A stretch of 64,000 nt of DNA, taken from assembly GCF_023078355.1 (NCBI RefSeq), contig NZ_CP095552.1:3224001-3288000 (forward strand). Direction: 5' to 3'. The notes under the pieces are model-generated. The model was not told the origin of the DNA, did no database searches, and saw only the letters and a list, made by a program, of their open reading frames with translations. Shown in pieces: positions 36,201-46,730 of this stretch (its first letter is position 1; each line of letters starts with the position of its first letter). Source of the stretch: Gordonia hongkongensis (GTDB lineage Bacteria; Actinomycetota; Actinomycetes; Mycobacteriales; Mycobacteriaceae). The translations under genes and the position numbers were made by a program.

Positions 36201-38792
36201 ATGACGTCGTCGAAGGCGGGTAAGACCGGACCGCCGGCCCCCGGTGAACAGCCGGGTGATCCCGACTCCACTCCCGATTCAGATTCCACCGCCGATCCCG
36301 GCTCCCCCTCGGAGCCCCACGCACCGGAGTACGACACCACCTCGACGACGGCAGCACCTCCGAGTGGTGGCAAGACCATCGCCGACCCCGTACCGATGCC
36401 GTCCGACCCGATCCAGGCCGAGGCGCTGGTCCAGCCGGAACCGGCCCCGATCCCGGTGTGGCCGGGTACTCCATACCCCCTCGGCGCCACCTATGACGGT
36501 GTGGGAACGAATTTCTCGCTGTTCTCCGAAGTGGCCGAAGCCGTCGAGCTGTGCCTGATCGACCGCGAGGGCCACGAGCGTCGGATCCGGCTCGAAGAGG
36601 TCGACGGTTACTGCTGGCACTGCTACCTGCCCAACGTCGGCCCCGGCCAGTTCTACGGCTTCCGCGTCTACGGGCCGTACGACCCGTCGCAGGGATTGCG
36701 TTGCGACCCGAGCAAACTCCTGCTCGATCCGTACGGCAAGGCCTTCCACGGCGACTTCGACGGCGACGCATCGCTGTTCTCCTACCCGCTCCCGACGCCG
36801 CCCGAGGACACCGACGAATCGGCGGTCGACGACGACGCATCCGCAACCCCCGAGACCGGGGACGCCGACACCGGGACCGGCGGTGGCGGGACCGACGAGG
36901 GTGCGGTCGACGATGCCGACGAGCCGACCGCCGAGGCGGGCGATGCGGCCGATCCCGCCGATGTGGCAGGCGAGTCCGACGGCGATGCCGCGCCCGCGGA
37001 GCACGAGGACATCCCCGATCCCGAGCCGGTCAATCCGATGCCGCAGTTGGACTCACTCGGGCACACCATGGTCTCGGTGGTGATCAACCCCTACTTCGAC
37101 TGGCAGAACGACCGGTCGCCCAATCGTCCGTACCACCAGACGGTCATCTACGAGGCGCACGTCAAGGGCATGACCGCGACCCATCCCGACATCCCCGAGT
37201 ACCTGCGCGGCACGTACGCGGGGCTGTGCCATCCGGTGATCATCGATCACCTCAAGGAGTTGGGCATCACCGCCATCGAACTGATGCCCGTGCACCAGTT
37301 CATGCAGGACTTCGTCCTGCGCGATCAGGGTCTCCGAAACTACTGGGGCTACAACACCTTCGGATTCCTGGCACCGCACATCGAGTACTCGTCGAACCCC
37401 GACCAGCCGGCCAGCGCGGTGACCGAGTTCAAGGCGATGGTGCGTGAGTTCCACAACGCCGGCATCGAGGTCATCCTCGACGTCGTCTACAACCACACCG
37501 CCGAGGGCAACCACCTCGGACCCACCGTGTCCTTCCGCGGCATCGACAACGCCGCCTACTACCGGCTCGTCGACGGCGATCCCGAGATGTACATGGACTA
37601 CACCGGAACCGGCAACAGCCTCAACGGTCGTCATCCGCACACGCTGCAGCTCATCATGGATTCGCTGCGGTACTGGATCCTCGAGATGCACGTGGACGGC
37701 TTCCGTTTCGACCTCGCGTCCACGCTGGCCCGCGAACTGCACGACGTCGATCGGCTGTCCGCGTTCTTCGATCTGGTGCAGCAGGACCCGGTGGTCAGTC
37801 AGGTGAAACTGATCGCCGAGCCCTGGGACATCGGCGAGGGTGGTTACCAAGTGGGCAACTTCCCGCCGCTCTGGACCGAATGGAACGGCAAGTACCGCGA
37901 CACCGTCCGCGACTACTGGCGCGGCGAGCCGTCCACCCTGGGCGAGTTCGCCTCCCGGCTCACCGGATCGTCGGATCTGTACGAGGCGACCGGCCGACGG
38001 CCGCTCGCGAGCATCAACTTCGTCATCGCGCACGACGGTTTCACGCTGCGGGACCTGGTGTCCTACAACGAGAAGCACAACATGGCCAACGGTGAGGACA
38101 ACCGGGACGGCGAGAGCCACAACCGGTCGTGGAACTGCGGAGTCGAGGGACCCACCGACGATCCCGAGATCAACGCCCTCCGCGCGCGGCAGCAGCGGAA
38201 CATCCTGGCGACGCTGTTCCTGTCGCAGGGCACGCCGATGCTGGCGCACGGCGACGAGATCGGGCGTACGCAACAGGGCAACAACAACGTCTACTGCCAG
38301 GACTCCGAGTTGTCCTGGATGGACTGGACTCTCGCCGAGGAGAACGCCGACCTGCTGGAGTTCACCCGCAAGGCCATCGCGCTGCGCACCCGGCATCCGG
38401 TCTTCCGGCGACGAAAGTTCTTCGGCGGGAAGCCGATCAGGTGGGGCGACCAGGCACTCGACATCGCCTGGCTCACGCCGGCCGGCCAGGAGATGACCGC
38501 CGAGGACTGGGACAGCGGGTTCGGCAAGAGCCTCGCCGTGTTCCTCAACGGAAACGGACTGGGCGAGAAGGACGAACGTGGCGAACTGGTCGTCGACGAC
38601 TCCTTCTTCATCTGCTTCAACGCCCACTACGAGGACCTGGACTTCACGCTCCCGCCGACGTGGTACGGCAACGAGTGGGTCGGCGAACTGGACACGACGC
38701 ATCCCGTGGGGGACAGCGAGCTGACGGCCGCCGCCGGTGAGTCGGTGACCGTCGGCGCCCGCTCCGTCCTGGTCCTGCGAAAGACCTCGTGA
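36201..38792 (+). CDS. glgX: Glycogen debranching enzyme GlgX/TreX
   Basis: GH13 isoamylase-type enzyme that removes alpha-1,6 branches of glycogen and so feeds linear maltodextrins to TreY and TreZ. It has 863 residues, against about 700-720 in the family. The excess is a disordered Pro/Asp leader (1-85) and an acidic Asp/Glu/Ala/Gly stretch (about 198-280) inserted after the carbohydrate-binding module. The catalytic set is intact: Asp504 in FRFDLAS, Glu540 in LIAEPWDIG and Asp612 in AHDGFT. treY follows with a four-base overlap (GTGA). Confidence 0.94.
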   Translation: MTSSKAGKTGPPAPGEQPGDPDSTPDSDSTADPGSPSEPHAPEYDTTSTTAAPPSGGKTIADPVPMPSDPIQAEALVQPEPAPIPVWPGTPYPLGATYDGVGTNFSLFSEVAEAVELCLIDREGHERRIRLEEVDGYCWHCYLPNVGPGQFYGFRVYGPYDPSQGLRCDPSKLLLDPYGKAFHGDFDGDASLFSYPLPTPPEDTDESAVDDDASATPETGDADTGTGGGGTDEGAVDDADEPTAEAGDAADPADVAGESDGDAAPAEHEDIPDPEPVNPMPQLDSLGHTMVSVVINPYFDWQNDRSPNRPYHQTVIYEAHVKGMTATHPDIPEYLRGTYAGLCHPVIIDHLKELGITAIELMPVHQFMQDFVLRDQGLRNYWGYNTFGFLAPHIEYSSNPDQPASAVTEFKAMVREFHNAGIEVILDVVYNHTAEGNHLGPTVSFRGIDNAAYYRLVDGDPEMYMDYTGTGNSLNGRHPHTLQLIMDSLRYWILEMHVDGFRFDLASTLARELHDVDRLSAFFDLVQQDPVVSQVKLIAEPWDIGEGGYQVGNFPPLWTEWNGKYRDTVRDYWRGEPSTLGEFASRLTGSSDLYEATGRRPLASINFVIAHDGFTLRDLVSYNEKHNMANGEDNRDGESHNRSWNCGVEGPTDDPEINALRARQQRNILATLFLSQGTPMLAHGDEIGRTQQGNNNVYCQDSELSWMDWTLAEENADLLEFTRKAIALRTRHPVFRRRKFFGGKPIRWGDQALDIAWLTPAGQEMTAEDWDSGFGKSLAVFLNGNGLGEKDERGELVVDDSFFICFNAHYEDLDFTLPPTWYGNEWVGELDTTHPVGDSELTAAAGESVTVGARSVLVLRKTS

Positions 38793-41221
38793 CTCCCATG
38801 GGCAATCGTCCGACCCCGCGCGCGACGTACCGGCTCCAACTACACGGCGACTTCGGATTCGCCGATGCCACAGCACAGCTCGACCACCTCGCCGAGTTGG
38901 GGATCAGCCACGTCTACCTCTCCCCGATCGGCACGGCGTCGGCCGGGTCGACGCACGGCTACGACTGGTTGCCGCCGCCGGCGGTCTCCGCCGTGCTGGG
39001 CGGGATCGACGGGCTGCGGGAACTGCGTTCCGCCGCCGCCGAACGCGGTCTGGGTCTGATCATCGACATCGTCCCGAACCACACCGGAGTCGCCGATGCA
39101 CTCGCCAACCCGTGGTTCGCCGACCTGCTCCGCCACGGGCCCGGATCGGCGTACGCGCACTATTTCGACGCCGACTTCAGCGACGACAACGGTGCCGACG
39201 GAAAGCTGGCCCTGCCGATCGTCGCCGCCGATGGGGACTTGAGCCCGCTCGAGATCGACGAGCACGGGAATCTGCGGTACTACGATCACGCGTTCCCGAT
39301 CGCCCCCGGCACCGCGGGAGACATTCGGCCCGCTCGCTCCGCTCCCGGCGCCGGGGACACTCGGCCCGCTCGCTCCGCTCCCGGCGCCGGGGACACTCGG
39401 CCCGCTCGCTCCGCTCCCGGCGCCGGCGGCACACCGGGTGAGATCCACTCCCGCCAGCACTATCGGCTCGTGCCGTGGAACAGCGGCCTGATCGGCTACC
39501 GGCGGTTCTTCACGGTCAACGAACTCGCCGGTCTGCGCCAGGAGGACCCGGAGGTCTACGACGCGACGCACCACTGGCTGCGTGAGTTGCTCGACGCCGA
39601 CCTCATCGACGGTGTGCGCGTGGATCATCCGGACGGTCTGTGGGACCCCCAGGATTATCTGCGCCGATTGCGAGCGGACGTGGGCGACGACCGTCTCCTC
39701 TACATCGAGAAGATCCTGGCGCCGGATGAGCCCCTCGAACCGACACTGCCGGTCGAGGGCACCACCGGGTACGACCACATGCGCGTGATCGATGCCGTGT
39801 TCGTGGCGCCGGCCGGCGTCGCCCAGCTCACCGAGCTACACGAACGGATCACCGGCGAGAGCGGTGACGCGCGGTGGGTGGAGGCCGCCGAGCACGATCG
39901 CAAACTCCGCACCGTGCGGGAGTCGTTCCCGGCGGAGCTCAGACGTCTCGTGCGCGCCGTCACCACGCGCGTCGAGGGATCACCGGCCTCGGATCCGGAC
40001 GTGATCGCCACCGCCTGCGCCGAACTGATCGCCGCGCTCGGGGTCTACCGGGCGGACTACCCGTCGTTGCGTCCACGTCTACTCGCCGTCGCCACCGGGA
40101 TCGCCGAGGCGAAACCCGAACTGCGTGCCGCGATCGACCTCATCGTGCGGGAGACGGCGGTGCCCGGCGAGGCGACATCGAGGCTGGCGCAGACCTGCGG
40201 AGCGGTGACCGCGAAGAGCGTCGAGGACAGCTTGTTCTACCGGACGGCCCGGCTCGTCTCCGCCCAGGAGGTCGGTGGCGATCCCGCGAATCCCGTCATG
40301 TCGCTGGCCGATTTCCACGAGCACAACGCCGAGCGCGCCGCGCGGTGGCCGCTGGCCATGACGGCCACGTCGACGCACGACACCAAACGCGGTGAGGACG
40401 TGCGCGCGCGGATCGCGGTGCTCGCCCAGATCCCCGACCGCTGGTCCCAGCTCGTCGAGGAGGTCTGGCGCGAGACCGACGTGCCGGATGACCTGACCGG
40501 CTATTTTCTGCTGCAGAACATCGTCGGGGTCTGGCCCACCGAGGACCCGGTCACCGATGAGTTGCGGGGCCGGTTGATCGAGTACGCCCGTAAGGCGACT
40601 CGCGAGGCCGGTCTGCGCACCACGTGGACCGAGGTGAACGAGGAGTTCGAGGCCGCGGTCGAGACCTGGATCGGCCAGGTCACCAGCGGGGACGTCGCAT
40701 CCTCGGTCGCCGAACTCGTCGACCGCATCGGACCGGCGTGGGAGCAGGAAGCGCTGGCGCGCAAGGCGATCGCGATCCTCGGGCCCGGGGTCCCCGACAT
40801 CTATCAGGGCACCGAGTGGTGGGAGGACTCCCTCGTCGATCCCGACAATCGACGACCGGTCGACTTCGGCCGGTCGACCGAGCACCCGAAGACCCGACTC
40901 GTCCAGGCAGCTCTCCGTGCCCGGGCCGCGCATCCCGATGCGTTCGCCGTTGCGGGCACCTATCAGCGACTGACCGCCGACGGGCCCGCCGCCGACCACA
41001 CCATCGCGTTCGTGCGAGGCACCGGCGACACCCCCTCGGTCGTCGTGGTGACCGCCCGGTTCACCCACAGCCTCGACCACGATGCCGCGGCCGCGACGTC
41101 GATCGCCCTGCCCCCGGGGTTCCGGTGGCGCGACGACCGAACAGGGTCGGTGTACGAGGGATCGGTCGACCTCGCCTCGGCCCGTGCCGAACACCCCGTG
41201 GCGATACTCGTCCGAACGTGA
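38789..41221 (+). CDS. treY: Maltooligosyltrehalose synthase with in-frame repeat
   Basis: Turns the reducing-end alpha-1,4 bond of maltodextrins into an alpha,alpha-1,1 bond, the first committed step of the TreY-TreZ trehalose route. The protein has 810 residues. GH13 motifs are [54 protein letters not shown] (nucleophile Asp) and [11 protein letters not shown] (catalytic Glu). Around residues 180-213 three copies of a 12-residue unit [12 protein letters not shown] sit between [10 protein letters not shown] and [11 protein letters not shown]. They are encoded by a 36-base tandem repeat. The GTG start overlaps the glgX stop. treZ, the next step, is 9.8 kb away beyond the mce operon. Confidence 0.94.
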   Translation: MTPMGNRPTPRATYRLQLHGDFGFADATAQLDHLAELGISHVYLSPIGTASAGSTHGYDWLPPPAVSAVLGGIDGLRELRSAAAERGLGLIIDIVPNHTGVADALANPWFADLLRHGPGSAYAHYFDADFSDDNGADGKLALPIVAADGDLSPLEIDEHGNLRYYDHAFPIAPGTAGDIRPARSAPGAGDTRPARSAPGAGDTRPARSAPGAGGTPGEIHSRQHYRLVPWNSGLIGYRRFFTVNELAGLRQEDPEVYDATHHWLRELLDADLIDGVRVDHPDGLWDPQDYLRRLRADVGDDRLLYIEKILAPDEPLEPTLPVEGTTGYDHMRVIDAVFVAPAGVAQLTELHERITGESGDARWVEAAEHDRKLRTVRESFPAELRRLVRAVTTRVEGSPASDPDVIATACAELIAALGVYRADYPSLRPRLLAVATGIAEAKPELRAAIDLIVRETAVPGEATSRLAQTCGAVTAKSVEDSLFYRTARLVSAQEVGGDPANPVMSLADFHEHNAERAARWPLAMTATSTHDTKRGEDVRARIAVLAQIPDRWSQLVEEVWRETDVPDDLTGYFLLQNIVGVWPTEDPVTDELRGRLIEYARKATREAGLRTTWTEVNEEFEAAVETWIGQVTSGDVASSVAELVDRIGPAWEQEALARKAIAILGPGVPDIYQGTEWWEDSLVDPDNRRPVDFGRSTEHPKTRLVQAALRARAAHPDAFAVAGTYQRLTADGPAADHTIAFVRGTGDTPSVVVVTARFTHSLDHDAAAATSIALPPGFRWRDDRTGSVYEGSVDLASARAEHPVAILVRT
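39326..39424 (+). repeat. 36-bp tandem repeat inside treY
   Basis: Three copies start at 39326, 39362 and 39398. Each contains GCCCGCTCGCTCCGCTCCCG followed by GCGCC and a GGGGACACT spacer. A 26-base core of this unit is repeated exactly once more at 61803-61828, outside any gene. The period is a multiple of three, so treY stays in frame. Confidence 0.9.
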
Positions 41222-41240
41222 CGCCCACCCACCACTGATA

Positions 41241-41275
41241 GACGAGCGCGCCCCCGAATCGGTGGCGCGCTCGTC
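41241..41275. terminator. Bidirectional terminator hairpin between treY and the mce operon
   Basis: Perfect 12-base arms, GACGAGCGCGCC and its complement, flank an 11-base loop in the 81-base gap between the convergent treY and Mce-associated genes. No U-tract is present on either side, as is common in high-GC actinobacteria. Confidence 0.7.
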
Positions 41276-41302
41276 CATTGCCGGTGAGTGTGTCGGCCCG
41301 GA

Positions 41303-42211
41303 TCAGCCGCCGGGTGCGGGTGCCGGCGCGGGCTGCGGTGCCGGCGACGGCTGGGGTGCCGGCGCACCTGCGGCGCCGGGCAGCGACTGCGACGGATCGA
41401 TCTGACCGCTGGGGCTCCCCGGCGGACCGTCGACCTCGGACACCAGCCACTTGCCGTCTTCCTTGCTGAGGTCCAAGCGGAAGACCATCAGGCTGGTACC
41501 GCCGCTGGGCAACTTGACGCTGCGGCCGGTCACCTCCGCCATCACCACGGTCTTGGCGGTGTCGGCATCGACGGTCTCGACGGCAACCACGCTGATCGTC
41601 GAGGACACCTCGATGTTCAGGGACTCCACATTGGCCTCGGTGTCGGCCCGTTCCTGCTCGAGGCGGTTGCGCAACTCCCCCGTCGACAGCGGACCCAGCA
41701 GTTCCTTCGAGTTGCCCGCGTTGTCGGCGTTGAGTGTCGTCACGAGCTTCGTGACGAAGTCCGCCGAGGCCGCCTTGGAATCGGCGAACGCGTCGGCCTC
41801 CCGCTGGAGGTCGTAGGCGCGCCAGCCGAAGAACGCCACCAGCGCGATGAGCGCGACCGCGACGATGGCGGCGAGAACCTTCTTGATCCCGCCGCCGGTG
41901 ACCGTGAACGAGATCTCGCGGCGATCCGAACCCGCCTTCGATGATGCTGCCGGCGACGGGTCACCCGCGGCATCGGAGGCGTCGGCACCGTCGGTCTCGG
42001 ACGTGCTCGCCGCCGTGCCGGTTCCGCTCCGTCGAGCCGACTTCCCCCGCGGCGTCGCCGCGGTCCCGGCGTCGTTCGTGTCCTCCGCGCTCGTCGCCCC
42101 ATCGGTGTGATCGGCTGCGACATCCCCGCTCTCGGGCGACGTGCTGTCGGCCTTCTCGTCCGTCGGATTCACGTCGGTATCAGTACGATCTGGGTCATTC
42201 CGGTCAGTCAT
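41303..42211 (-). CDS. Mce-associated membrane protein
   Basis: 302 residues. A long hydrophilic Asp/Thr/Ala-rich N-terminus (1-100) is followed by one membrane helix (about 111-130, VLAAIVAVALIALVAFFGW) and an extracytoplasmic domain. That domain contains the conserved TVVMAEVTG...FRLDLSKEDGKWLVSEVDG pattern of Mce-associated (Mam) proteins. A Pro/Ala tail ends it. Mam proteins usually follow mceF and are thought to stabilise the Mce lipid transporter. The gene starts 59 bases after mceF and closes the operon. Confidence 0.88.
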   Translation of the reverse strand: MTDRNDPDRTDTDVNPTDEKADSTSPESGDVAADHTDGATSAEDTNDAGTAATPRGKSARRSGTGTAASTSETDGADASDAAGDPSPAASSKAGSDRREISFTVTGGGIKKVLAAIVAVALIALVAFFGWRAYDLQREADAFADSKAASADFVTKLVTTLNADNAGNSKELLGPLSTGELRNRLEQERADTEANVESLNIEVSSTISVVAVETVDADTAKTVVMAEVTGRSVKLPSGGTSLMVFRLDLSKEDGKWLVSEVDGPPGSPSGQIDPSQSLPGAAGAPAPQPSPAPQPAPAPAPGG

Positions 42212-42270
42212 CTACAGGTCACACAACTTGTCTGTCGTCGTCGAGTGGCCGTCAGTCGTCGAGCGGCCCA

Positions 42271-43443
42271 TCACTTGTCGAGCGGAACGGTACGGGCGTT
42301 CGGGTCGTAACCCGGCGGCGGTCCCGCGGTGTCGTCGCCCGGTGGCCGCGGCGCATTGGCCGAGCCACGGATCTGCTGACGCGGATCCTCGGTCACACAG
42401 TACAGATTGGTCGGGATGGTCAGCTCGAGGATCTGCGTCGGCCGCCGCGGCGTCACCGGGTAGTTGCAGCTCGGACGCGGGTACACCGACCCGAAGGCCC
42501 ACCACGCACCGTCGTGGAACATGGTGAGGCTCTTGACACTGGCATCGCGGATCGCGGGGAACAGCGTCGCGAGCGCCGGCGCCCGCAACGCACCCTGCTC
42601 GGCGATGTCGACGAATTGCTTCGTCACATCGGTGATCGGATCCGTCAACTGGTTGATCGACCCGGCCAGGCTCGTGAACTGCGAGGGACCCCGGTCGAGG
42701 AGCTCACGGAGTTCCTGGTCGGAGGCAGCCGCCGAGTTGACCAGCGAGCTCAACCCCGCCACCGTCGTGCCGAGGTCGGGCTGGATCTGTGCCGTGGTCT
42801 TGAAGATGGTCCCCGCGTTCTGGATGAACTTGGTGGTCTCCGGCAGCGCGGTGTACAGCTTCGCGAAGATCGTGCCACCGGAGTCGAAGATGACGGACAG
42901 GTCGTTCGTGCCGTCCTCGTCGTAGAGAGCGATCTTCAGATTGTCCACGGCGGAACGGAGTTTCGCCGGATCGATCTGGTTGATCAGTTCCAGCGAGGAC
43001 TCGAGCAGTTGCGAGAACGGCACGGTGACCTCGGTCTGGTCGGCCCGGATGACGTCCCCGTCCTCCAGGTAGGGACCGTCGGACGTGTCCGGCTGGAAAT
43101 CGACGTACTGCTCGCCCGCAGCCGACAGACCCAGTGCCGCAACGGTGGTGTCGCGGTTGATCTTGTACCGGTCCTCGACCGTGACGACGACCTCCACCGA
43201 ATCCGGTTGCACCCGAACGGTGTCGACGTCGCCGATGCGCGCGCCGCGCAGTGTGACCCCGGACGTCTCCTGCAGACCGCCGGAGACCGGGAACTGGATG
43301 GTGAGCTTGTACTTGTCGGCGAACGGCTGCCACCGCAGGATGCCCAGGGCGAGATAGCTGAGTCCGACGACCATGACCAGTACCAGGGCGATGTTGCCCA
43401 CGAGTACCGAATTCCGGCGTAGGACACCGAATATGCCGCTCAT
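42271..43443 (-). CDS. Mce family protein MceF
   Basis: 390 residues. An N-terminal signal-anchor helix (about 14-36) precedes the MCE domain (about 40-115: LTIQFPVSGGLQETSGVTLRGARIGDV). A long alpha-helical region and a C-terminal Pro-rich tail follow. It is the sixth Mce subunit of the lipid-uptake transporter that spans the mycolate envelope. The ATG (MSGIFGVLRRN) overlaps the mceE stop as ATGA. The imported substrate cannot be told from sequence. Confidence 0.9.
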   Translation of the reverse strand: MSGIFGVLRRNSVLVGNIALVLVMVVGLSYLALGILRWQPFADKYKLTIQFPVSGGLQETSGVTLRGARIGDVDTVRVQPDSVEVVVTVEDRYKINRDTTVAALGLSAAGEQYVDFQPDTSDGPYLEDGDVIRADQTEVTVPFSQLLESSLELINQIDPAKLRSAVDNLKIALYDEDGTNDLSVIFDSGGTIFAKLYTALPETTKFIQNAGTIFKTTAQIQPDLGTTVAGLSSLVNSAAASDQELRELLDRGPSQFTSLAGSINQLTDPITDVTKQFVDIAEQGALRAPALATLFPAIRDASVKSLTMFHDGAWWAFGSVYPRPSCNYPVTPRRPTQILELTIPTNLYCVTEDPRQQIRGSANAPRPPGDDTAGPPPGYDPNARTVPLDK

Positions 43444-44603
43444 CCGCAACACCCCCTCGTCCCCGTGATCCGCGCCAGCAGACGGGTCAGTGTCTGCTGC
43501 AACGCCGCCGAACCCTCGTCCACGTCCTGGATCTCGGGCAGTCTGCTCGCCGAGTCGAAGCCGACACCCGGGCTGAGCCAGTAGACCTTCGACGACACCG
43601 CCGCCGCGCTACCCGGTGTGGACTTGACCCACTTCGGCGTGAGCTCGTGCAGGTTGTCGGCCAGTGATCCGAGCGGACCCGCGGCCTGCCGGAGCCCGGC
43701 CAGCACCGTCGACAGATGGCCCAGCATCTCGACCAGGTTGTCCTGATCGCTGTCGAGGAAGTCGTTGGTGGCCGCGGTGACCTGCTGGGTCTTGTCCAGG
43801 GTGGTCAGGATCGTGGCGATCTGCCCGTTCAGCGACTCGAGCGCCGGACCCAATTTGTTGATCGACGCCATGATCTGCGCACGCCCGTCGGCGAGCTGAC
43901 CGCTGAGCACCCGCGTGGCGGCCAGCGAGCGATCGACCGCCGCCGAACTCTGGTTCAGCTTCCGGATGCCGGTGGTCAGGCCCCGGATGGCGCCGTTGAG
44001 ATCCGACGGGTTCGTCGCGACCGCGCTGCTCAGCTCGGTGAGGATGATCGTCAACGAGTTCAGCGAACCGCTGTCCACGACCCCGCTCATGCTGATCAGC
44101 AGATCCTCGACCGTCGCCGCGGCCGACGTCGGACCGGTGAGCGTGTCCCCGTCCACCATCAGACCGTCGCGCGCCTCGATCGGCGGCAGCAGGGCGACGA
44201 AGACGTCGCCCAGCGGTGTGGCCTGGCGGAGTTCGGCGCCGGTCCCGACCGGGAGCTTGGTCTTCTTGCTGACCTGCATGGTCACCACTGCGGTGTAGTC
44301 CTTGGCGACGAGGTCGGTGACCTGTCCGACATCGGTTCCGTTCAGCTTCACCTTCGCCTGCGCCGGCAGGTTGAGCGCGTTGGCGAAGTTCGCGGTGATC
44401 GTGATCGAGTCACCGATGCCGCCCGGTGCGGGCAGCGGGATCTGCTCCACCGTGAGACTCGGGAGGAGTCCGCAACCGGTGAGCCCCATGAGCGCCGCGA
44501 GCAGCACCGCCATGACTCCGCCTCGGCGGACCCGGCCGTGGGATCGCGCCGGGCGCCCGGGACCGTCCGAACGGCTCAGCGAATCCATTGTGGCCGTTCT
44601 CAT
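43440..44603 (-). CDS. Mce family lipoprotein MceE
   Basis: 387 residues. The N-terminal signal ends in a lipobox LMGLTGC, so the protein is probably lipidated by Lgt and cleaved by LspA, both encoded in this window. The MCE domain (DSITITANFANALNLPAQAKV...NGTDVGQV) and a helical C-terminal half follow. MceE subunits are the usual lipoproteins of mce operons. The ATG at 44603 overlaps the mceD stop as ATGA, so longer upstream starts are rejected. Confidence 0.9.
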   Translation of the reverse strand: MRTATMDSLSRSDGPGRPARSHGRVRRGGVMAVLLAALMGLTGCGLLPSLTVEQIPLPAPGGIGDSITITANFANALNLPAQAKVKLNGTDVGQVTDLVAKDYTAVVTMQVSKKTKLPVGTGAELRQATPLGDVFVALLPPIEARDGLMVDGDTLTGPTSAAATVEDLLISMSGVVDSGSLNSLTIILTELSSAVATNPSDLNGAIRGLTTGIRKLNQSSAAVDRSLAATRVLSGQLADGRAQIMASINKLGPALESLNGQIATILTTLDKTQQVTAATNDFLDSDQDNLVEMLGHLSTVLAGLRQAAGPLGSLADNLHELTPKWVKSTPGSAAAVSSKVYWLSPGVGFDSASRLPEIQDVDEGSAALQQTLTRLLARITGTRGCCG

Positions 44604-45747
44604 TTCGTCAGCTCCAGCATCGCCGAGTAGATACCGAGGTCGGGACCGAAGTCCTTGAGCTTGCCCGTGCGGCAACCGTCCTTCTGCAGGTTGATCGCCT
44701 CACAGAACTCGGCGAGGAGTTCGTTGTCGAGGAGCGTCTTGTCGAGCAGCACCTGCGTGCGCCACGCGCCCTGTTCGGCCGAGATCGAGTTGCTCAGGTT
44801 CTGGAAGAGCAGCGGGCCGACGTCGACCGTCTCGACGACCTGCCGCGAGTAGTCCCCGAGATTGGCGGTCAGCGCGGCGAGCCGGTCGAACGACACCGAC
44901 ATGGTGTTGGTGTTGTTCTGCAGGAACACGGTGGTGTTCTGCAGCGTCTGATTCAGGTTGGCCAGGGTGGCGAGCAGACCGGGCGCCTGGTCTCCCAGCA
45001 GCTGCGACACCTGGTTGACCGACTCGGAGAACGCCGTCATCTTCGGATAGTTCTGCACCAGGGTGGTGGTCAGACCCTCGATGGTCTCGAGGATGTCGAC
45101 GAGGGCATCGCTGTTGCCCGCCACCACATCGGACGCCCCGCCGAGTTCGTCGAGCGCCGCGCGGATCTCCTCGCCGTTGCCGGTGGCGATGCCGGAGGTG
45201 ATGTCGATCATCTCCGCGAGAGGGCCGGGTCCTTCTCCTCACCCTTGAGGGCCACCACCAGACCGTCGATGGCGTCGAACAGCTCGCCGACCGACACCGG
45301 GGCCTTCGTCTCTTTCAGGACCGAGCCGTCCTCGAGCTTCGGTCCGCCGTCGTAGGCGGGCGACAACTCGATATGGCGGGTGGTGACGATCGAAGTGTTG
45401 ACGATCGCCGCCGTGGCGTCGGCCGGGACGGGGACGTCGCTGTCGATCGTCATGGTCACCTTGACGCGCTCGCCCTGCGGCTCCACCGCGGTGACCTGAC
45501 CGACCGGCATGCCGAGGACCGCGACGTCGTTGCTGACGTAGAGCCCGGCGACGTTGTCAAAGTAGGCCGTGACCTCGATGGCCTGTCCGAGCGCCGCCTT
45601 CCAACTCCCCGGGATCATCGAGCAACCGGAGAGCCCCAGGATGCCGAGCAGCGCGACCCCGACCAGCAGGATCGGGCGGCGGAGTCCATGGGCGTGCATC
45701 GTCGTACCTGCCGTCCTGTCCGGGCTCATCGTTTCCGGGCTCAGCAT
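44600..45747 (-). pseudogene. MceD, split by a one-base frameshift
   Basis: The 5' part (45747-45208, 179 codons) has a signal with lipobox GLSGC and a complete MCE domain, and stops after VVALKGEEKDPALSRR. The 3' part (45211-44600, 203 codons) opens at an ATG overlapping that stop and carries the rest: IDITSGIATGNGEEIRAALDELGG and the helical C-terminus. Intact Mce proteins run through this point. Adding one base near 45227-45229 (a run of three G on the plus strand) would give GPLAEMIDIT and join the halves. It is either a true mutation, a sequencing error in a short homopolymer, or two coupled polypeptides. The neighbouring mce genes are intact. Confidence 0.8.
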
Positions 45748-46730
45748 CCGTCCACCACCCGGGCCAGGCACAGCCAGTTGTCGGGGAAGATGCCCCACGG
45801 CAGATAGCCGTTCGCGTAGGGCCCGTCGCCGATGACGTTGTTGGTCAGGCGCGCGGTGACCGGGAGGATCTCCAGCAATTTGCGGAGGTTGTTGCGGTTC
45901 TTCTCCAGACCCTGGGTGATCGTGTTCAGGTTGGCCATGATGGGCGCGAACTGGTTGGCGTTCTCGCCGGCCACCGCGGTCGCCTGCTCGGTGAGTTCGG
46001 CGATGCCGTCGAGCATCCGGGTGACCAGTTCTTCACGCGCAACGATTTTCTGGGTCAGGTCGCGTCCCTGACCCACGATCACGGCGAGCTGGGCCTGATT
46101 GTCGTTGACGATGTTGGTGATCGTCTTGGTGTCGGCGATCAATTGGTTGATCTGGTCCTTGCGATTCGTGATGACCTTCGACATCTGGGTGAGCGCCTCG
46201 AAGGTCGGCTCGGTGATCGCCGGTACGCCGGCGAGCTGCCGGTTGAGGGTGCGGATGCTCTCGGAGAGCGTCCGGTCGTCGATCCCGGTCAGGATCGGCG
46301 CGCCCGCCTCGATGGTGCGCTGGAGATCGTAGGGCACGGCGGTCTTCGCGATGTGCCCGTCGGGTGCATCCTCCGGCGAATCTCCCAGCGACACATCGAT
46401 GTAGCGCTGACCCAGCAACGTCGACATCTTGATCTCGGCGGAACCGTTGGACGTCACCCGGACGTCGCTGTCGACCTTCATGGTGATGGCGACGTGCTGT
46501 CCGGCGAGTTCGGTGTCGGTGACCTCACCGACGTCGATACCGGCGACGCGGACCTTGTCCCCCGGCCGGATACCGCCGGCCTGGGCGAAGTCGCCGGTGA
46601 GGGTCTTCTTGCCCAGATGCGCAGTCGCGAGAGCGGTCACGCCGAGCAACAGGGCGACGATGACCACGGCGCCGATCACGCCGAACCACACGCGCCGGTT
46701 GTCACGGAAACTCCTGCGGAACCAGCTCAT
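45741..46730 (-). CDS. Mce family protein MceC
   Basis: 329 residues. A membrane anchor (about 13-37, VWFGVIGAVVIVALLLGVTAL) precedes the MCE domain (GDFAQAGGIRPGDKVRVAGIDVGEVTDTELAG) and a long helical section. The C-terminus ends LARVVDGC. The ATG at 46730 (MSWFRRSFRDN) overlaps the mceB stop as ATGA, which decides between it and a GTG two codons earlier. mceD begins inside its last codons (ATGCTGA). Confidence 0.9.
   Translation of the reverse strand: MSWFRRSFRDNRRVWFGVIGAVVIVALLLGVTALATAHLGKKTLTGDFAQAGGIRPGDKVRVAGIDVGEVTDTELAGQHVAITMKVDSDVRVTSNGSAEIKMSTLLGQRYIDVSLGDSPEDAPDGHIAKTAVPYDLQRTIEAGAPILTGIDDRTLSESIRTLNRQLAGVPAITEPTFEALTQMSKVITNRKDQINQLIADTKTITNIVNDNQAQLAVIVGQGRDLTQKIVAREELVTRMLDGIAELTEQATAVAGENANQFAPIMANLNTITQGLEKNRNNLRKLLEILPVTARLTNNVIGDGPYANGYLPWGIFPDNWLCLARVVDGC

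Noticed and set aside
45208..45232. Programmed -1 ribosomal frameshift in mceD.
   Set aside because: No convincing slippery heptamer or downstream pseudoknot is seen, and mce genes are not known to use recoding. Mutation or sequencing error is simpler.
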